From assembly GCA_963728835.1 (NCBI GenBank), contig CAVSKZ010000001.1:62001-126000 (forward strand): a DNA stretch of 64,000 nt. Reading direction: 5' to 3'. The translations under genes were made by a program, and so were the position numbers. Position 1 is the stretch's first letter. Every line of letters begins with the position of its first letter. The DNA comes from VRUE01 sp963728835. Its GTDB lineage: Bacteria; Actinomycetota; Thermoleophilia; Solirubrobacterales; 70-9. Below the pieces are notes generated by a model. It had not been told where the DNA came from, made no database searches, and saw only the letters and a program-made list of their open reading frames with translations. Below, piece after piece: positions 61,806 to 64,000 of this stretch.

Positions 61806-62687
61806 TCAGGTTGCAGGGGCGGCGCTGGCGGCCCTCGCGGGCAGCTCGTATTCCGCGCCCTCGGCGGCGAGCTCCATGCCGCCCTCGGCACCGCCGGCCT
61901 GCGCCCAGCGCTCCCGGGCGGCGAGGCCCTGGGCGTCGAGCTGTGCGTCGGTGTGCATCGGGTCATGGTGGAAGAGGAGCGTGCGATCGGCGTTCGCGCG
62001 GCGAGCGAAGGAGATCGCGTGGGCGAGCGAGGAGTGGCCCCAGCCGATGTGGTCCGGGTACTCCGCATCGGTGTACTGCCCGTCGTGGATCAGCAGCGAT
62101 GCGTTGCGCGCCAGGCCCAGGCCGGAGATCCAGTCCTCCTCGAGCGCGTCGATGTCGGCGCCGAGCGCGGGCTCGTGGTCCGGGATGTAGGCGAGCGAGG
62201 AATCGCCGTCGTCGATCCGGTAGCCGAGCGTCGGGCCGCGATGGGCTACGGAGGCGGCGCGGATCCGCGCCGGGCCGATCTCCCACTCGGCCTCGGGGCA
62301 GTGCCGGAAGGAGACGTCGCAGGGAAGCTCGCGCACCTCGACCGGCGAGAGCGGGGCGGAGATGTAGCGGGCGATGCGGTCTCGCAGCGAGGCCTCCGGA
62401 GAAGCGGGCCCCCAGATCACGATCTCGGTCTGCGCACGGAAGGCCGGGGCGAAGAAGACCAGTCCCTGGATGTGGTCGAGGTGGAGGTGGGTGAGCAGGA
62501 TGTGCAGCCGGGCGGGCTCGGCGGCGAGGGCAAGGCCGAGGTTGCGGATTCCCGTCCCGGCGTCGAGCGCCAGCATCGAGCCGTCGGAGAGGGTGACGCC
62601 GACGCAGGAGGTGTTGCCGCCGTAGCGGATCGTCTCCGGCCCGGGGGAGGGGATCGATCCGCGCGTGCCCCAGAGCTTGACCTTCAT
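61806..62687 (-). CDS. MBL-fold metallohydrolase (RNase Z/PhnP-like)
   Basis: Metallo-hydrolase of 293 aa, beginning KLWGTRGSIPSPGPETIRYGG, a word typical of RNase Z-like and cyclic phosphodiesterase groups. Zinc ligands: THLHLDHIQG, later IHDGQYTDAEY and FHHDPMH. The N-terminal GGNTSCV and the late His fit PhnP-like phosphodiesterases. Its ATG lies 1 nt after the stop of the PAS gene, so they are likely co-transcribed. Confidence 0.85.
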   Translation of the reverse strand: MKVKLWGTRGSIPSPGPETIRYGGNTSCVGVTLSDGSMLALDAGTGIRNLGLALAAEPARLHILLTHLHLDHIQGLVFFAPAFRAQTEIVIWGPASPEASLRDRIARYISAPLSPVEVRELPCDVSFRHCPEAEWEIGPARIRAASVAHRGPTLGYRIDDGDSSLAYIPDHEPALGADIDALEEDWISGLGLARNASLLIHDGQYTDAEYPDHIGWGHSSLAHAISFARRANADRTLLFHHDPMHTDAQLDAQGLAARERWAQAGGAEGGMELAAEGAEYELPARAASAAPAT

Positions 62688-62688
62688 C

Positions 62689-63105
62689 TCAGCGCCCAGC
62701 TCCGTTGCTCGACCCGGCGGGCCAGAACACCGCTATCGCGCCCTGTGAGCCATGTGCGGTGAGGATCGGGAAGGCCGAGGCTTCGACCTGGTGGCGGGTG
62801 CCGTCGACGGAGCTGATCTCGAAGTCGGCGTGCGCGGGCCTGCCGTTGCGGACCGCGACCACCAGGGGCAGATCGTCGTAGGGAATCGGCTTGCCGCCCT
62901 CGTCGAAGGGCCCGAAGATCGATCCCCACTCCTCCGGCCCGACCGTTCCCAGCTCCTCGAAGCGTTTGCCGAGCAGCATCCCGGCCGCTTCGTTGTAGAA
63001 GACGAGGACGCCGCCCTCGTCGACCAGGAAGGCCGGCGTCGAGAGCGCAGACATCAGATTGCGAGCGAGGATGAGCTCGAGTGGCTTCTGCGTCACAGTT
63101 GACAC
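62689..63105 (-). CDS. Single PAS-domain protein
   Basis: A 138-aa protein made of one PAS fold: MSALSTPAFLVDEGGVLVFYNEAAGMLLG at the start, a GKPIPYDDLPLVVAVRNGRP-type middle, and DFEISSVDGTRHQVEASAFP. No output domain. It may be a ligand- or redox-sensing module acting with the downstream MBL hydrolase. GTG start at 63105. Confidence 0.8.
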   Translation of the reverse strand: MSTVTQKPLELILARNLMSALSTPAFLVDEGGVLVFYNEAAGMLLGKRFEELGTVGPEEWGSIFGPFDEGGKPIPYDDLPLVVAVRNGRPAHADFEISSVDGTRHQVEASAFPILTAHGSQGAIAVFWPAGSSNGAGR

Positions 63106-63265
63106 TTTAGATAGTTGGGCTTGGCACAGCCGAGGGGATTGCGAGCAGGGTGCGCAGAAACGAGACAGTTACCTTCGACTGCCAGCCACCTCGACTACGT
63201 GACATCGATCACTTTGATGTGGCTTTGCGGAGGAGCGGTGGGGATCGAGTACGGTCCCGCTCCCG

Positions 63266-63955
63266 GTGGAGGCCACAGCGCGAACAGACGACGGCATCAG
63301 CGTCGGCCCGCCCTTGCGGGAGCCGAGTCCGATGTACAGAGCGGCGATGGCGGCATGCCGGCCGGCGTCGATATGGGGCAGGCTCCGGGTCGAGGGGCTC
63401 GAGGTCCTGCCCGAGAGCGGGCCGGTGCTCGTCGTCGGCAATCACGACAGCCACTGGGACCCGGTCACGGTCGGGGTCGCGGCGATCCGCCGGCGGCAGA
63501 TCAAGGCGCTGGCGAAATCGGACCTCTGGAAGGTGCGCGGCTTGACCCCGGTGCTCGACGGCATGGGCCAGATACCGATCGAGCGGGGTGCGGGGGACGC
63601 CGATGCCCTGGCACGGGCGATCGAGGAACTGCGCCGCGGCGCCTGCATCGGCGTCTTCCCGGAGGGGACACGCTCACGCGGCAAGGTGCTGCGGGCGCGC
63701 AGCGGGGTGGGCCGCCTCGCGCTCGAAGTGCCCGAGGCGAAGCTCGTCTGCGTCGCGATCGAGGGAACGACCGGCTATACGCGCTTTCCCCGACGCCCAC
63801 GGGTCAGCACCCGCTTCTTCGAGCCTGCCGGCGGCCAGGCCCAGCCGGATGAGCAGCCCACCGAGCTGGCAGCCCGGCTGCTCGCCGAGATTCGCCAGCT
63901 CGTCCCGCCGGCCGAACCCGGCCGGGGACGCTCTCGGTCTTCGTCGCCTTCTTAG
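63266..63955 (+). CDS. PlsC-type acyltransferase, second copy
   Basis: Lysophospholipid acyltransferase-family protein. HX4D is NHDSHWD near residue 74, followed by GQIPIERG, and the EGTRSRG block (FPEGTRSRGKVLRAR). GTG at 63266 gives 229 aa with a GPPLREPSPMYR linker; ATG at 63332 gives 207 aa. The first copy at 13478 has EGGRS in place of EGTRS. Acceptor unknown. Confidence 0.85.
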   Translation: MEATARTDDGISVGPPLREPSPMYRAAMAACRPASIWGRLRVEGLEVLPESGPVLVVGNHDSHWDPVTVGVAAIRRRQIKALAKSDLWKVRGLTPVLDGMGQIPIERGAGDADALARAIEELRRGACIGVFPEGTRSRGKVLRARSGVGRLALEVPEAKLVCVAIEGTTGYTRFPRRPRVSTRFFEPAGGQAQPDEQPTELAARLLAEIRQLVPPAEPGRGRSRSSSPS

Positions 63956-64000
63956 AGTTTTCCGATCTTGAAGATCTTGGTGCCGCAGTCGGGGCAAGTA
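63952..64000 (-). CDS. Zinc-ribbon protein, 3' end only
   Basis: Only the last 15 codons lie in the window: TCPDCGTKIFKIGKL then stop. The CPDCG knuckle at the C-terminus is that of small zinc-ribbon proteins (for example DUF5679). The stop interlocks with the acyltransferase stop as TTAG. Confidence 0.55.
   Translation of the reverse strand, partial: TCPDCGTKIFKIGKL

Overview
The window is very GC-rich and almost fully coded on both strands, with many GTG and TTG starts, 1-4 nt gene overlaps and actinobacterial families (Ddn-like F420 nitroreductase, DUF4234, DUF2332, DUF6328). It reads as chromosomal DNA of a high-GC actinobacterium, probably of the Thermoleophilia/Solirubrobacterales kind. 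The placement rests on protein style only. I saw no rRNA, tRNA or CRISPR array.

Layout. 1-3.6 kb: end of a YaaA-like gene and a bioB-bioF-bioD biotin operon (minus strand). 3.7-9.6 kb: GH3 glycosidase, CHASE-GGDEF cyclase, AlkA-type glycosylase, crotonase-fold protein, a 69-aa biotin carrier, a glycosyltransferase and an exported protein. 9.8-19.5 kb: amidase, TetR-glpK, acyltransferase, lactonase-like hydrolase, short-chain dehydrogenases and small enzymes. 19.6-22.6 kb: a degraded island with a truncated SixA gene, a gene of unknown function, a frameshifted PD-(D/E)XK nuclease and the ruins of a tyrosine recombinase. 22.6-30.9 kb: acyl-CoA metabolism, ending in an enoyl-CoA hydratase / acyl-CoA carboxylase / BKACE / class III CoA-transferase / MerR operon. 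31-33.6 kb: two AT-richer, tandemly duplicated genes for 374-aa exported proteins of unknown function. 33.8-45 kb: SDR, glyoxalase, class A PBP, XRE regulator, a complete sulfate ABC transporter, MerR and a polytopic membrane protein. 45-64 kb: PhoD-like phosphatase, phosphoribosyltransferase, flavoprotein, RNA methyltransferase, NlpC/P60 hydrolase, MBL-rhodanese protein, acetyl-CoA synthetase, ion channel, MarR-MFS pair, a methylthioadenosine-type salvage pair, HD, MBL and PAS proteins, and a second acyltransferase.

Two groups of unexplained non-coding structure stand out. A twin-hairpin element occurs twice (9605-9841 and 49988-50255) with identical loops but different, mostly co-varying arms. 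A dispersed set of short palindromes (about 523, 3619, 7988, 11225, 25631 and 55865) shares core words such as CCCGTAT inside arms that differ between subfamilies. Three of them lie in divergent promoter gaps and one lies inside an amidase gene. A further 24-bp perfect palindrome sits inside bioD.

Single-base frameshifts are seen or suspected in bioD, the island nuclease, an SDR, the ion channel tail, a deaminase, a DUF2332 gene and a MerR gene. The number points to indel errors in the assembly as much as to true pseudogenes, so these genes should be read with that in mind.
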